Source of the DNA: Muribaculaceae bacterium
GTDB taxonomy: Bacteria; Bacteroidota; Bacteroidia; Bacteroidales; Muribaculaceae
Reading direction: 5' to 3'
Assembly (NCBI GenBank): GCA_022509165.1
Contig: JAFLTT010000007.1
Location: 109,017-173,016, forward strand
DNA: 64,000 nucleotides
A program made the translations under genes and the position numbers. Positions 33,445-43,142 of this stretch are shown one piece after another. Position 1 is the first letter of the stretch. Every line of letters starts with the position of its first letter. The notes below the pieces were generated by a model that saw nothing but the letters and a program-made list of their open reading frames with translations, made no database searches and had not been told where the DNA came from.

Positions 33445-36291
33445 TTATTCTTTGGTGGTGTGTTCTTCCAACTCTTTTCTCAGATATATACCTGTATGGG
33501 TTTCTGTCTTAGCTATTTCCTCCGGTGTGCCTTCGGCTATTATTTTCCCTCCGGATGTGCCGCCTTCCGGTCCCATATCAATGATATAATCTGCAGATTT
33601 GATCAAGTCCATATTATGTTCTATCACTATCAAAGTATTACCTCGATCTGATAATTTATTGAATACATTTAAAAGAATCCTTATATCTTCAAAATGTAGG
33701 CCCGTAGTTGGCTCATCCAAAATAAAGAGTGTTTTACCTGTATCTTTCTTCGCAAGTTCTGTGGCAAGTTTTACTCTCTGATTTTCCCCACCACTCAAAG
33801 TACTGGAAGGTTGCCCTAATTTCAGATAACCAAGACCTATTTCCTGAAGCACCTTTATTTTTCTATAAATATTCGGTACATTCTCAAACAGGACCACCGC
33901 TTGGTCAATAGTCATATCCAACACATCCGCTATGGATTTTCCCTTGAATCTTACTTCAAGTGTCTCTCTGTTATATCTCTTTCCTCGGCATGCCTCACAT
34001 GGTACAAGTACATCAGGAAGAAAGTTCATCTCTATGGTACGGTATCCATGGCCCTTGCATACGTCGCATCTCCCTCCGGCAACATTAAATGAAAATCTTC
34101 CCGGTTTGTATCCTCTAATCTTGGAATCAGGCAATTCCACAAAAAGTTTCCTTATGTCTGAGAAAACTCCGGTATAAGTCGCCGGATTTGAACGTGGAGA
34201 ACGTCCTAAAGGAGACTGGTCAACCATGATAATTTTATCAATGTTTTCAAGTCCCTCTATATCTTTGTAAGGCAATGGATTATCTTTTGACCGATATAGT
34301 TTCTGGCTTATTATTTTCTGAAGTGTACCATTGATTAAGGAAGACTTTCCACTTCCACTGACACCTGTGACACAGATAAATTTACCTAATGGTATATTAA
34401 GGTCAACATCCTTTAAATTATGGCCGTTAGCACCTTTTATTTTTATAAATTTACCATTTCCTTTACGTCTTTTTTCTGGTATGGCAATCTCTTTTTGGCC
34501 GTTTAAGTATGAAGCAGTCAAGGCATCCGATTTTTTTAAGTTTTCAAGTGTACCTTGAAAAGATACCTCTCCTCCGTTTCTTCCTGCACCGGGACCGATG
34601 TCTACTATATAGTCGGCCTCTTTCATGATATCTTTATCATGTTCCACCACTACAACTGTGTTTCCTGCATCTCTTAAATTCTTAAGACTGTTGATAAGTC
34701 TTATGTTGTCCCGCTGGTGTAATCCTATTGATGGTTCATCAAGAATATAGAGAACATTCACAAGGTTTGACCCGATTTGTGTTGCAAGTCTGATACGTTG
34801 ACTTTCTCCTCCGCTCAAGGTGGCACTGGCTCTATTTAGAGATAAATAATCTAAACCTACATTTAGAAGGAATTGTAATCGAGTCCTAATTTCTTTAAGA
34901 ATCTCTTTTGCCACTGGACGTTTTTGAGCTTCTATTTTTTCTTCCACCTTCATGGTCCATTCATAGAGCTGAGAGATATCCATTCTTGAAAGATCGGCTA
35001 TATTCTTACCGTCGATAAAATAATTAAGGGCTATTTTATTTAACCGATCGCCGTTACATTCAGGACATGTTTTAGGTGTAAAAAACTGTCCGCTCCATTT
35101 ATCCTTTTCCGCTGCCTCAGTATCTTCCGCCTGCCATTCTATATATTTTACTATACCTTCATATCTACTTTGGTCATAATACATCGACATAGTGGCGTTC
35201 TCTATCTCAAGTCGTTGATCAGTACCAAACAAAATTTCATCCATAGCTTCAGAGGATATATCTTTTATTGGCGTTTTAAGAGTATATCCATGCAGCTTAC
35301 AAATGGCTTCTATCTGCCAGAAAATTCTGGAATTCTTGTATTTGCCAATTGGAGAAATACCTCCATCATATATAGACAAATCAGGATTTGGAATTACTTT
35401 TTCTCGATCTATCTCATGAATGAAACCTAAACCCTTACATTTAGGACAGTATCCTTGGGGTGAATTAAATGAGAAACTATGCGGTGCCGGTTCAGGATAA
35501 GAAAGTCCGTTATCAGGGTCCATCAATAGAAGGCTAAAATGAGATACCTCACCGCTTTCCATATCTATTACAAGCATCTGCCTGTCTCCCTGTTTCAGGG
35601 CATCCTCTATAGTCGCTCTTAATCTTTGTATATCTTTTTCTTTGACTTTAAGACGGTCAACAAGAAGTTCTATGGTATGATTCTTGTACCTGTCAACCTT
35701 CATACCATATTCCAATTCACGTATTTCACCATCTATTCTTACGTTGAGGTATCCTTTCTTCCTAAGGGTTTCAAAGAGTTCTTTGTAATGACCCTTACGA
35801 TTCTTTACCACAGGTGCAAGTATTTGAATCCTTTTTCCTTCAAATCTTTCCAGAATTAAAGATATTATTTTGTCTTTAGAATATTTGGTCATGGGTTTAC
35901 CGGAAATATAGCTCCTGGCTTCCCCCACTCTTGCAAAAAGAAGACGGAGAAAGTCGTATATCTCGGTGGTAGTACCAATTGTACTTCTTGGATTCTTATT
36001 GATGGTCTTCTGCTCAATGCTGATAACCGGGTTCAAACCTGTGATTTTATCTACATCCGGGCGTTCCAATGAACCAAGCATGTTTCTTGCATAGGCAGAG
36101 AATGTCTCAATATAACGTCGCTGACCTTCTGCAAAAATTGTATCAAAAGCCAAAGATGACTTACCACTGCCACTTAACCCTGTTATAACACTCAGGCTAT
36201 TGTGTGGAATTTTTACATCGATATTTTTCAGATTATGCACACGTGCCCCCAAAACTTCAATCGCACCATGTGCTCCTGTATCTTTTTTCAT
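33445..36291 (-). CDS. uvrA: Excinuclease ABC subunit A, paralogue 2
   Basis: A 948-residue UvrA from the ATG at 36291 (MKKDTGAHGAIEVLGARVHNL). The open frame runs to 36360, but those 23 residues are not UvrA-like. P-loops GLSGSGKSS and GVSGSGKSS, signatures LSGGESQRIRL and LSGGENQRVKL, and zinc motifs CPKCKGLG, CPECNGDR and CDVCKGHG / CEACRGKR are intact. The sequence (IETFSAYARNMLG, KNRKGHYKELFE) matches the usual Bacteroidetes housekeeping UvrA better than paralogue 1. Both copies look active. An XRE regulator gene lies about 125 nt upstream. Confidence 0.92.
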   Translation of the reverse strand: MKKDTGAHGAIEVLGARVHNLKNIDVKIPHNSLSVITGLSGSGKSSLAFDTIFAEGQRRYIETFSAYARNMLGSLERPDVDKITGLNPVISIEQKTINKNPRSTIGTTTEIYDFLRLLFARVGEARSYISGKPMTKYSKDKIISLILERFEGKRIQILAPVVKNRKGHYKELFETLRKKGYLNVRIDGEIRELEYGMKVDRYKNHTIELLVDRLKVKEKDIQRLRATIEDALKQGDRQMLVIDMESGEVSHFSLLLMDPDNGLSYPEPAPHSFSFNSPQGYCPKCKGLGFIHEIDREKVIPNPDLSIYDGGISPIGKYKNSRIFWQIEAICKLHGYTLKTPIKDISSEAMDEILFGTDQRLEIENATMSMYYDQSRYEGIVKYIEWQAEDTEAAEKDKWSGQFFTPKTCPECNGDRLNKIALNYFIDGKNIADLSRMDISQLYEWTMKVEEKIEAQKRPVAKEILKEIRTRLQFLLNVGLDYLSLNRASATLSGGESQRIRLATQIGSNLVNVLYILDEPSIGLHQRDNIRLINSLKNLRDAGNTVVVVEHDKDIMKEADYIVDIGPGAGRNGGEVSFQGTLENLKKSDALTASYLNGQKEIAIPEKRRKGNGKFIKIKGANGHNLKDVDLNIPLGKFICVTGVSGSGKSSLINGTLQKIISQKLYRSKDNPLPYKDIEGLENIDKIIMVDQSPLGRSPRSNPATYTGVFSDIRKLFVELPDSKIRGYKPGRFSFNVAGGRCDVCKGHGYRTIEMNFLPDVLVPCEACRGKRYNRETLEVRFKGKSIADVLDMTIDQAVVLFENVPNIYRKIKVLQEIGLGYLKLGQPSSTLSGGENQRVKLATELAKKDTGKTLFILDEPTTGLHFEDIRILLNVFNKLSDRGNTLIVIEHNMDLIKSADYIIDMGPEGGTSGGKIIAEGTPEEIAKTETHTGIYLRKELEEHTTKE

Positions 36292-36415
36292 TTCCAGAGC
36301 AATTACAAAAATGATATGCCTTTGTAAAAGCCTATATAGGGCCGAAAAAACCGACTCCATTTTAAGGCTCTTATAAAAACGTAAAACAGTCTTCTATATT
36401 GCCCTGTGGAGGAAG

Positions 36416-36916
36416 TTATCTTTCGGGAACGAATGTTTCGAAAGTGGAGTCATCATAATAAACCGTAATCTTGCTTGCTTTCCTAAGATTGAGTGGCTGG
36501 GAAATTTTTAGAATCAATTTTTCCATATTAGAATTAGATGACTCAAATGACTTATTTACAACAGATTGGATTATATCTTCCAGTTGTTTTACATTAACGA
36601 GATTTAATTGTTCGTCGTCACCTGTATTCCGGGCCGCGAATATTTGATTCTCGTTGCCATTTCCTTCTTCCTCACCCCCATTATTTTCTTTTTTAAACAT
36701 TTCACCTTCCCCAAACAGGATCCATAATATTGAAACTTCAGGAAAAGCATTATGTATCTGACTCAGCATAACATCACTGATTTTCTTATTTTTCCCCGAT
36801 AATAACAAAGAGAGAGTGGGCCGTGAGATACCACATCTATCGGCAAACTGAGAGTCAGAAAGATTTAAAGCTTCTATCACCTCTTTAATTCTGGAAGCCA
36901 CCGGGAAATCCTCCAT
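36416..36916 (-). CDS. XRE-family helix-turn-helix regulator
   Basis: A 166-residue DNA-binding protein from the ATG at 36916 (MEDFPVASRIKEVI). The N-terminal HTH spans about residues 8-65, with the recognition part SDSQFADRCGISRPTLSLLLSG. An acidic Asn/Glu/Gly-rich linker follows, then a short C-terminal domain ending ITVYYDDSTFETFVPER. The frame is open to 37057, but that part overlaps the promoter. A 15-bp perfect palindrome over the predicted transcript start suggests self-repression. The target genes are unknown. Confidence 0.85.
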   Translation of the reverse strand: MEDFPVASRIKEVIEALNLSDSQFADRCGISRPTLSLLLSGKNKKISDVMLSQIHNAFPEVSILWILFGEGEMFKKENNGGEEEGNGNENQIFAARNTGDDEQLNLVNVKQLEDIIQSVVNKSFESSNSNMEKLILKISQPLNLRKASKITVYYDDSTFETFVPER

Positions 36917-36936
36917 AATAGAGCATTTTAATGTGT

Positions 36937-36960
36937 TGTTAAAATTTAACACCAAAATTA
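36937..36960 (-). promoter_or_regulatory. XRE gene -7 element and palindromic operator candidate
   Basis: TAATTTTG on the minus strand (36960-36953) is the -7 element. Immediately downstream, covering the expected start, is the perfect 15-bp palindrome TGTTAAA-A-TTTAACA (36937-36951). Confidence 0.55.
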
Positions 36961-38027
36961 TATATTTAAATTTAAAATTCCAAATATTTGGAAAACTTAA
37001 ATAAGGGCAAAGATTGATTATTTTAATTATCATTTTCAAATCGTTATTATTTCTCAATAATTTTCTTGAAGAAATAATGCAATATTTCTTTCTATTTTGC
37101 TGTCTTCTAAGGCTTTTTAGTGCAAATCGGGTTAATATGGTTCTAATGTTTCTTATACTGGATTTAAATTTGCAACTTATGCTTAAAATTAATAATATAT
37201 TTATCAGAAATTCAATTATTTACCTTAAAGTATAAATTTTGTTAATTGAAATTTTATAGAAAAGATATGGCCTTGTTTAGAACCTTAAATACTTTCTTAA
37301 TTTAAACTCACTGAAAGGAATTTAATAAATTATTAAATGGTTGTTGTAATATTTAAATCAATACAAAAATAAAATTATTAATTAAATAAAGAGTAATTCA
37401 ATTTTTAAAATTTAATTTATTTAATTTCTAAGAGCTACCACTCCCCCTGTTTTTGGGTGACACCTTATAGTATTTCTATAAAAAGATTTTCTCCTTTTTC
37501 CGTTGTGTCATCTACGAGCACATAAGAAGAGGTGAATCCTAAGTAAAGATTTCACCCCTCATCCAAAATCCGGGCTAAAGTTTTTATTCTTTTATATAAT
37601 TATGAAAATAAAACGAGAATCCAATATTTTCATCCTCTATTGCCTGAGGCTTGAAATATTAAATTCTCATTTATTTTGACTGAAAAGGAAAAACTCTGTC
37701 CCCAGTGTACCCTCACTGCAAATACAGAACCCACATAACGGCTGATGTTGGCCCTGGTCGAAACAAAAATCAAGTAATTTTGCAGATAATCATAAAAATT
37801 TAAATGATTATCCGTAAAAGTACCCAAAGTCAAGAAAGTAGGGACGTACGGCTCGTACGTCCTCTTGAAATTGGTGTATTTTCCTCATCTTTCTCGGACA
37901 CACGGGCCGTGTGTCCCTACATTTGAGGGGATAATCCATAGAAAAAACACTTTTGAGTATTTTTGCGGATAACCATATACATTTATGCATACCTCTTTAG
38001 TTGGGTTATAAAAGTCTTGAAACTACC
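36961..38027. other. Long AT-rich noncoding region
   Basis: About 1 kb without a credible gene. 36961-37440 is very AT-rich with oligo-A/T runs and no strong structure. A hairpin-like pair, GAGGTGAA and TTCACCCCTC, occurs at 37530-37560. The stretch 37630-37833 has an open frame on the minus strand without a start context or recognisable family. A REP pair fills 37780-37990. Confidence 0.5.
37785..37985. repeat. REP-pair (BIME-like) element, copy 3
   Basis: GTAG (37838-37841) precedes the hairpin GGACGTACG-GCT-CGTACGTCC. Facing it, on the other strand, GTAG (37920-37917) precedes GGACACACGG-CC-CGTGTGTCC. The stem sequences differ from copy 1 but with paired changes that keep the hairpins. 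Outer flanks contain GATTATCC on both sides. Confidence 0.7.
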
Positions 38028-39314
38028 TTAGCAAGGTAAAAGTCTGATTTGAAGGTCTAAACGAGGTATTCCAAAGGCTTCCATTATCAGATTTGAAGAA
38101 TCATTCTTTCGCAGCAATAACTCCGAAACCTCTTTAGGAGTAAGTTTCAATACGGTATTATCGTGTAAATACTTATCATAGGATTCTTCTGAACATTTAC
38201 CATTTTTTACAACGAATACCCTTTTTTCACTTCCATTATTTACTTCCCGGTCACTTTCCTTTGGCTCTCTAATAAGCAATTTAAAATCAGCATCACTTCG
38301 TTTGGAAGCCAGAAAATCTAAAATTGTATCAAACCTTAAGAGCCTCACCATTCCTAAAGGCTGAAGGAGTTTATTCATGTTAAAAGGAATTTCTATACTA
38401 CTGAAAGTATTATCTAAATCTCCCCCATAAGGATTTGAGGACGCATAAGTTTGTTGTATTATGGCATGTGTCTGAATCTTGGGGTCGAAAGTATTGATAG
38501 AAATGGAATTATCAGGAAACTGATTTTTTATGAATTCCAGTAAGGAATAATATGAACAGGAATCAGCCACATAACTGGCTATTACACGCGTGCGTTTTAA
38601 TTCCTCTTTCTGAGTGAACACTATTCCGGTTATTTTTTTCTCAGCGTCATAGGATATGTATATGTTCAGATTTTTTACGGTATGATCCTGAAGCAGATAT
38701 TCAAGGTCATTTTTTGTGTGACATAAGTTTACGTATGAAGAGCCTTTATGCTCTATTTCTTCTATAAACTGTATGATTTGATTTTTAGAGAATTGAGAAT
38801 TTCCTTTAAATTCTGACACGAAAGTCTCATCCATCAAAGCAATCTTAAGCTCCCTTATTCTTTCATCTGAATCATTTAACGAAAGATAGTAATCATTTCG
38901 AAAATCATGAAGAGGTGTAAATCTCTCTTCCAGAATAAAGAAAGAACTGAAGTATCCCTGAGTACCGTAATAATCCGCAAGAAGAGCTGTATGTGGTAAC
39001 AAAAAAGTAAAATCAAAATCTTCTTTCAGTCTTAAATTGAATTCCATAAGTAATTCTGAAAGTGTCCCCTTTTTCCTATAGCCTTCTTCTTGTGATAATG
39101 GGATTATATACAAACCTTTCAATTGTTTTTTCCCATATCCAAAAAAATAAGGTATCCCGCAAAGAGCACTAATAATCTTACCCTCGTGTTCGATATATTC
39201 TATATAACGCATATCGAAATAATAATCGAATAGAACTCCCAAAAGTTCTTTAGAGTTATGGGTCGTTTTTTCCCATAACCCCATTAATTTGCGTTTAAGT
39301 TCCTCTTGTTCCAT
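38028..39314 (-). CDS. GNAT-family N-acetyltransferase
   Basis: A protein of about 428 residues with an N-terminal GNAT fold (about 30-165). Recognisable parts are the beta strand KIISALCGIPYFFG and the acetyl-CoA loop EEGYRKKGTLSELL. The large C-terminal part (about 200-428) resembles a second acetyltransferase-like half plus a sterol-carrier-like end, as in Eis-type proteins, but this is weak. Substrate unknown. The frame opens at 39326 (MAYKMEQ), but the -7 element TATTTTTG (39339-39332) would start transcription at about that point, so the ATG at 39314 is preferred. Confidence 0.75.
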   Translation of the reverse strand: MEQEELKRKLMGLWEKTTHNSKELLGVLFDYYFDMRYIEYIEHEGKIISALCGIPYFFGYGKKQLKGLYIIPLSQEEGYRKKGTLSELLMEFNLRLKEDFDFTFLLPHTALLADYYGTQGYFSSFFILEERFTPLHDFRNDYYLSLNDSDERIRELKIALMDETFVSEFKGNSQFSKNQIIQFIEEIEHKGSSYVNLCHTKNDLEYLLQDHTVKNLNIYISYDAEKKITGIVFTQKEELKRTRVIASYVADSCSYYSLLEFIKNQFPDNSISINTFDPKIQTHAIIQQTYASSNPYGGDLDNTFSSIEIPFNMNKLLQPLGMVRLLRFDTILDFLASKRSDADFKLLIREPKESDREVNNGSEKRVFVVKNGKCSEESYDKYLHDNTVLKLTPKEVSELLLRKNDSSNLIMEAFGIPRLDLQIRLLPC

Positions 39315-39331
39315 TTTATATGCCATGATTG

Positions 39332-39339
39332 CAAAAATA
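39332..39339 (-). promoter_or_regulatory. GNAT gene -7 element
   Basis: TATTTTTG on the minus strand. It sits so close to the first possible ATG (39326) that the second ATG (39314) is the more likely start. No -33 TTG at normal spacing. Confidence 0.4.
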
Positions 39340-39425
39340 AATATTTTATTTCAATTTTCATTTTTTAAGGCCCCTATATCTATAATTGAAGATAACTTGA
39401 AATTCATTGAATTTAACTAAAATTG

Positions 39426-39457
39426 TTTGATTAAAATACAGCTATGAGGTAAATTTG
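39426..39457 (+). promoter_or_regulatory. Promoter of the nuclease-helicase-nspC operon
   Basis: TTTG (39426-39429), 20 nt, TAAATTTG (39450-39457), a full match to the Bacteroidetes consensus. The start near 39463 leaves a leader of about 12 nt. Confidence 0.8.
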
Positions 39458-39474
39458 TACTATAAATAATTCTT

Positions 39475-40302
39475 ATGAATATGAAGCACACGAAATCTTT
39501 ATTCGCCTTAAGTCTTTCCATGTATGCTTTTACAGCCTTTGGATGGGGTCAGAAAGGCCATGATGTCACCGCATATATCGCCGAAACTCACCTGACACCG
39601 GTGACTTATGAAGCAGTAACCGAACTTCTCGATGGTAAATCAATGGTATATTGGGCCAATTGGCTCGACAACGCCTCTCACACACCCGATTATTCTTATA
39701 CCAAAACATGGCATTATAAGAATATTGATGATGGATTTAATTATGAAGAAGCACCTCTTCATCCTAACGGAGACGTTGTAAGAGCTATTTATGATCAGGT
39801 GGAAGTCTTGCAGAATGAGGGAGCATCTCGTACTGACAAACAATTAGCTCTGAAAATACTGGCCCATGTCATGGGAGATATTCATCAGCCGATGCACATG
39901 GGGCATGCAAGTGATCTGGGAGGAAACAGATGGAATGTAAAATATTTCGGTAAGGATAATAATTTACATTCTGTTTGGGACAGCTCATTGCCTGAATCAG
40001 CTCATAAATGGACTTATACTGAATGGAATAATCAAATCAACCGTCCTACAGCTGAGGAAATAGCTTTTATAATTTCAGATGGTTCGCCGGAAAATTGGGG
40101 ACAAGAAACTTTTGAAATTTGTAAACAAGTCTATAAAAATACTCCCCAAGGCACCAACATCAGTTACGACTACATCAGCGATTGGACCCCTACAATTGAG
40201 GAACAATTCCTGAAAGGTGGTTTGCGGCTTGCTGATATTCTCAACACCATTTACGACCCTCAGTATCAACAAGGCAATATCTTTATAGTTACTCAAGATT
40301 GA
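39475..40302 (+). CDS. S1/P1-type nuclease, secreted
   Basis: A 275-residue zinc-dependent nuclease acting on single-stranded DNA or RNA. A signal peptide ends at FTAFG, so the mature protein begins with Trp24, whose free amino group is a zinc ligand in this family. The other ligands are visible: His29 (WGQKGHD), Asp in NWLDNA, His in TWHYKN, HVMGDIHQPMHMG, and HSVWDSS. It should act in the periplasm or outside, perhaps in nucleic acid scavenging. It is first in an operon with an HsdR_N-like protein, a helicase and nspC. Confidence 0.93.
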   Translation: MNMKHTKSLFALSLSMYAFTAFGWGQKGHDVTAYIAETHLTPVTYEAVTELLDGKSMVYWANWLDNASHTPDYSYTKTWHYKNIDDGFNYEEAPLHPNGDVVRAIYDQVEVLQNEGASRTDKQLALKILAHVMGDIHQPMHMGHASDLGGNRWNVKYFGKDNNLHSVWDSSLPESAHKWTYTEWNNQINRPTAEEIAFIISDGSPENWGQETFEICKQVYKNTPQGTNISYDYISDWTPTIEEQFLKGGLRLADILNTIYDPQYQQGNIFIVTQD

Positions 40303-40303
40303 T

Positions 40304-40789
40304 TTGAAAGGATCTCAATTTCCCCAAATAGACTTCTCTAAATTTATTCTTCCTCCTGCCGACTTAAAAATCGTCAGGAGGAATGGTGTATTTAGAGTAT
40401 TTGATCCTTTGAGAAAAGACTATTTTTGTCTTACTGACGAAGAATTTGTAAGGCAGGTATTTGTTCAATGGCTAATTAATGACCTGGGATATCCACCATC
40501 TTTAATGGCCAATGAGATAGGAATCAGACTTAATGATACATATAAAAGATGTGACACTGTAATATTTTCATCACAATCTGATCCTCTAATGATAGTGGAA
40601 TATAAAGCTCCTTCTGTCAAAGTTACCCAAGAGGTTTTCAATCAGATCGTTAGATATAATATGGCTCTAAAAGCAGATTTTCTTGTAGTTTCCAATGGAT
40701 ATTGCAATTTTTGTTGTGAAGTGAATTACGAAGAAAACACTGTCCATTTTCTGGATAGAGTCCCTTTTTATAATGATATAAAAAAATAA
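40304..40789 (+). CDS. HsdR N-terminal-like nuclease-fold protein, stand-alone
   Basis: A 161-residue protein resembling the N-terminal domain of type I restriction subunit R (HSDR_N_2). A PD-(D/E)xK-like core is seen: an upstream Glu region, then RCDTVIF and MIVEYKAP (Asp and Glu-x-Lys). No helicase part and no HsdM/HsdS are nearby, so this is not a restriction system by itself. There is no ATG before residue 68; the TTG at 40304, 1 nt after the nuclease stop codon, is the only well-placed start. It lies 20 nt before the helicase gene. Confidence 0.8.
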   Translation: MKGSQFPQIDFSKFILPPADLKIVRRNGVFRVFDPLRKDYFCLTDEEFVRQVFVQWLINDLGYPPSLMANEIGIRLNDTYKRCDTVIFSSQSDPLMIVEYKAPSVKVTQEVFNQIVRYNMALKADFLVVSNGYCNFCCEVNYEENTVHFLDRVPFYNDIKK

Positions 40790-40809
40790 GAGAAAGGAAA
40801 TCATCTCAA

Positions 40810-43131
40810 ATGCCTGACTACGCAAATTATAATTATTTAGAGACTCTTAACCCGCAGCAAAGAGAAGCAGTGGAATACATGGATGGCCCTTCGTTGGTAA
40901 TAGCAGGGGCCGGTTCCGGTAAAACCAGGGTTCTTACCTATAAGATTGTTCATCTTTTACGCTTAGGGTTTGAGCCTTACCGTATATTGGCTCTAACTTT
41001 CACCAATAAGGCCGCTCGGGAGATGAAAGACCGTATCATGAACGTAGTAGGTGAAAAAATAGGTTCTAAACTTATGATGGGTACTTTCCATTCTATTTTT
41101 CTGAGCATCCTAAGAAAGCATCCTGATAAAATTGGATATAAGAACGGATTTACAATTTATGATACTGCTGATTCCAAAAGTTTGGTAAAACTTATCATAA
41201 AGGATCTTGGTCTTGATGAACAAACTTACAAGCCTTCTACTATCTTGTCTGCCATTTCCAATGCCAAGAATGCTTTGATATTGCCACAGCAATATCTTCA
41301 GGATAATGATTTGATGACACAAGACAAACGTTCTAAAAGAGGAATGACAGGGCGTATCTATGAGTTATATTGCGAAAGATGTCGTTTGTCTAATGCAATG
41401 GATTTTGATGACATCCTGGTTTATATGAACCTGCTCTTAAGAGATAATCCTGATATACTAAGACATTATCAGGAATTTTTCAAATATATTTTAGTAGATG
41501 AATATCAGGATACAAATTTTGCCCAACATCTTATAATCTCGCAATTAGCCGGTTCAAGAAAAAAATTATGTGTGGTGGGAGATGATGCACAAAGCATTTA
41601 TTCTTTCCGGGGTGCTCAGATAAAGAATATAGTTAATCTGGAAACAAAAATTCCCGAACTAAGAATCTTTAAACTGGAAAGAAACTACCGTTCCACACAA
41701 AATATCATAAATGCTGCCGGAAGTCTGATAGATAAAAATACCTATCAGATAAAGAAAAATTTATACAGTGAGAATGAGCCGGGAGAAAGAATAGAGGTAA
41801 TTTCAGCTTATAGTGACCTTGAGGAAGCTTTTCTTATTGCAAACCTTATCAACAAAAGTAAACTTAGCCAACACGACAGCTATGACGACTATGTGATTCT
41901 ATATCGCACTAATGCACAGTCTCGTGCTTTAGAAGAATCACTGCGAAAAAGAAATATACCATATCGTATTTTCGGTTCTCTTTCCTTCTATCAAAGGAAA
42001 GAAGTAAAAGATGCAATTGCATACTTCCGTCTGGCAGTAAATCCTGACGACGACGAATCATTGAGAAGGGTCATAAATTATCCTGCAAGAGGTATTGGTG
42101 AAACTACTATGAAGAAACTCACAGAGGCCGCGCTTGTTCAATCAAAAAGTCTATGGGAAATTATTGCTAACAGTGATCTTAAAGCCATTGGCCTCAATAC
42201 CGGTACCGTAAAGAAAATTATAGGCTTTAAAGATTTAATACAGGAATTCATACAATCTAACTTAGATGGTGACAATGCATATGAACTTGGCCAGCTCATC
42301 TATAACCGCACAGGTCTTTTAGCACAGTTTGCTTACGATTCTACTCCTGAAAGTATCAGCCGTCATGAAAACCTTACTGAAATTATGGCTGGTTTGAAAG
42401 AATTCGTCGATATAAAATTTCAGACCGGAGAAGGAAAAGGAGATATGCAGACCTATCTTTCAGAAGTAATGCTGGCAACAGATCAAGATGTGAAAGAAGA
42501 TGACGACCAACCGAAAGTGACAATGATGACGGTGCATGCTGCAAAAGGATTGGAATTCAAACATGTCTATATCGTTGGCGTAGAAGATGATCTATTCCCC
42601 TCTTCTTTAAGTCAAAACTCTTTCAAAGATATTGAAGAGGAACGAAGACTCCTTTATGTGGCAATCACCCGAGCTAAAGAATCCTGTACTATTACTTATG
42701 CAGGGAGTAGATTCAGAAACGGGCAGACAGTTTTATCTTCTCCTTCAAGGTTCCTTCAGGATATTAACCCAAGATTTCTCAATATTATAAATTCTTCTAA
42801 AATTGGGGTTAATGAGTTCGGAAAAGTTAACCCCCGGTCCAACTTCCAGAATAATAATAAATATTATGGACAGTCGATAATTACTTCTCCTCAAACTAAT
42901 ACAAGTCCAAAATCACTTAAAAAAGTGAAAGATGCGGGATTATCTAATGTTTTGCCTCAGCATACCCCGGATCAATTGAAAATTGGTGACAAAATCAGTC
43001 ATTCTAAATTTGGAATTGGAACAATAGAAGCTATAAGTTCTATTTCAGGAGAACCTTCCATTACTGTTAATTTCAGGGAACTTGGAGTGAAACGTCTTCT
43101 TCTCAGATTTGCGAAATTTGATATTTTATAA
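40810..43131 (+). CDS. UvrD/PcrA-type 3'-5' DNA helicase
   Basis: A 773-residue superfamily 1A helicase of repair and replication. The motifs are in order: Q motif LNPQQREAV, Walker A GAGSGKT (33-39), TFTNKAAREM, the Walker B VDEYQDTN, GDDAQSIYSFRGA, NYRSTQNI, VTMMTVHAAKGLEFK, and LLYVAITRAKE. The C-terminal ~50 residues (KIGDKISHSKFGIGTIEAI) form the Tudor-like RNA polymerase-binding module found in PcrA. Third gene of the operon. It may act with the UvrA/UvrB proteins encoded in the window. Confidence 0.95.
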   Translation: MPDYANYNYLETLNPQQREAVEYMDGPSLVIAGAGSGKTRVLTYKIVHLLRLGFEPYRILALTFTNKAAREMKDRIMNVVGEKIGSKLMMGTFHSIFLSILRKHPDKIGYKNGFTIYDTADSKSLVKLIIKDLGLDEQTYKPSTILSAISNAKNALILPQQYLQDNDLMTQDKRSKRGMTGRIYELYCERCRLSNAMDFDDILVYMNLLLRDNPDILRHYQEFFKYILVDEYQDTNFAQHLIISQLAGSRKKLCVVGDDAQSIYSFRGAQIKNIVNLETKIPELRIFKLERNYRSTQNIINAAGSLIDKNTYQIKKNLYSENEPGERIEVISAYSDLEEAFLIANLINKSKLSQHDSYDDYVILYRTNAQSRALEESLRKRNIPYRIFGSLSFYQRKEVKDAIAYFRLAVNPDDDESLRRVINYPARGIGETTMKKLTEAALVQSKSLWEIIANSDLKAIGLNTGTVKKIIGFKDLIQEFIQSNLDGDNAYELGQLIYNRTGLLAQFAYDSTPESISRHENLTEIMAGLKEFVDIKFQTGEGKGDMQTYLSEVMLATDQDVKEDDDQPKVTMMTVHAAKGLEFKHVYIVGVEDDLFPSSLSQNSFKDIEEERRLLYVAITRAKESCTITYAGSRFRNGQTVLSSPSRFLQDINPRFLNIINSSKIGVNEFGKVNPRSNFQNNNKYYGQSIITSPQTNTSPKSLKKVKDAGLSNVLPQHTPDQLKIGDKISHSKFGIGTIEAISSISGEPSITVNFRELGVKRLLLRFAKFDIL

Positions 43132-43142
43132 ATAATTCGATT

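Noticed and set aside
37630..37833. A 67-residue minus-strand frame in the large gap
   Set aside because: There is no promoter or recognisable family, and its start overlaps the REP-element flank. Possibly a decayed remnant, but not supportable.
40304..40789. A type I restriction-modification locus
   Set aside because: Only an HsdR N-terminal-like domain is present; there is no HsdM, HsdS or HsdR motor.
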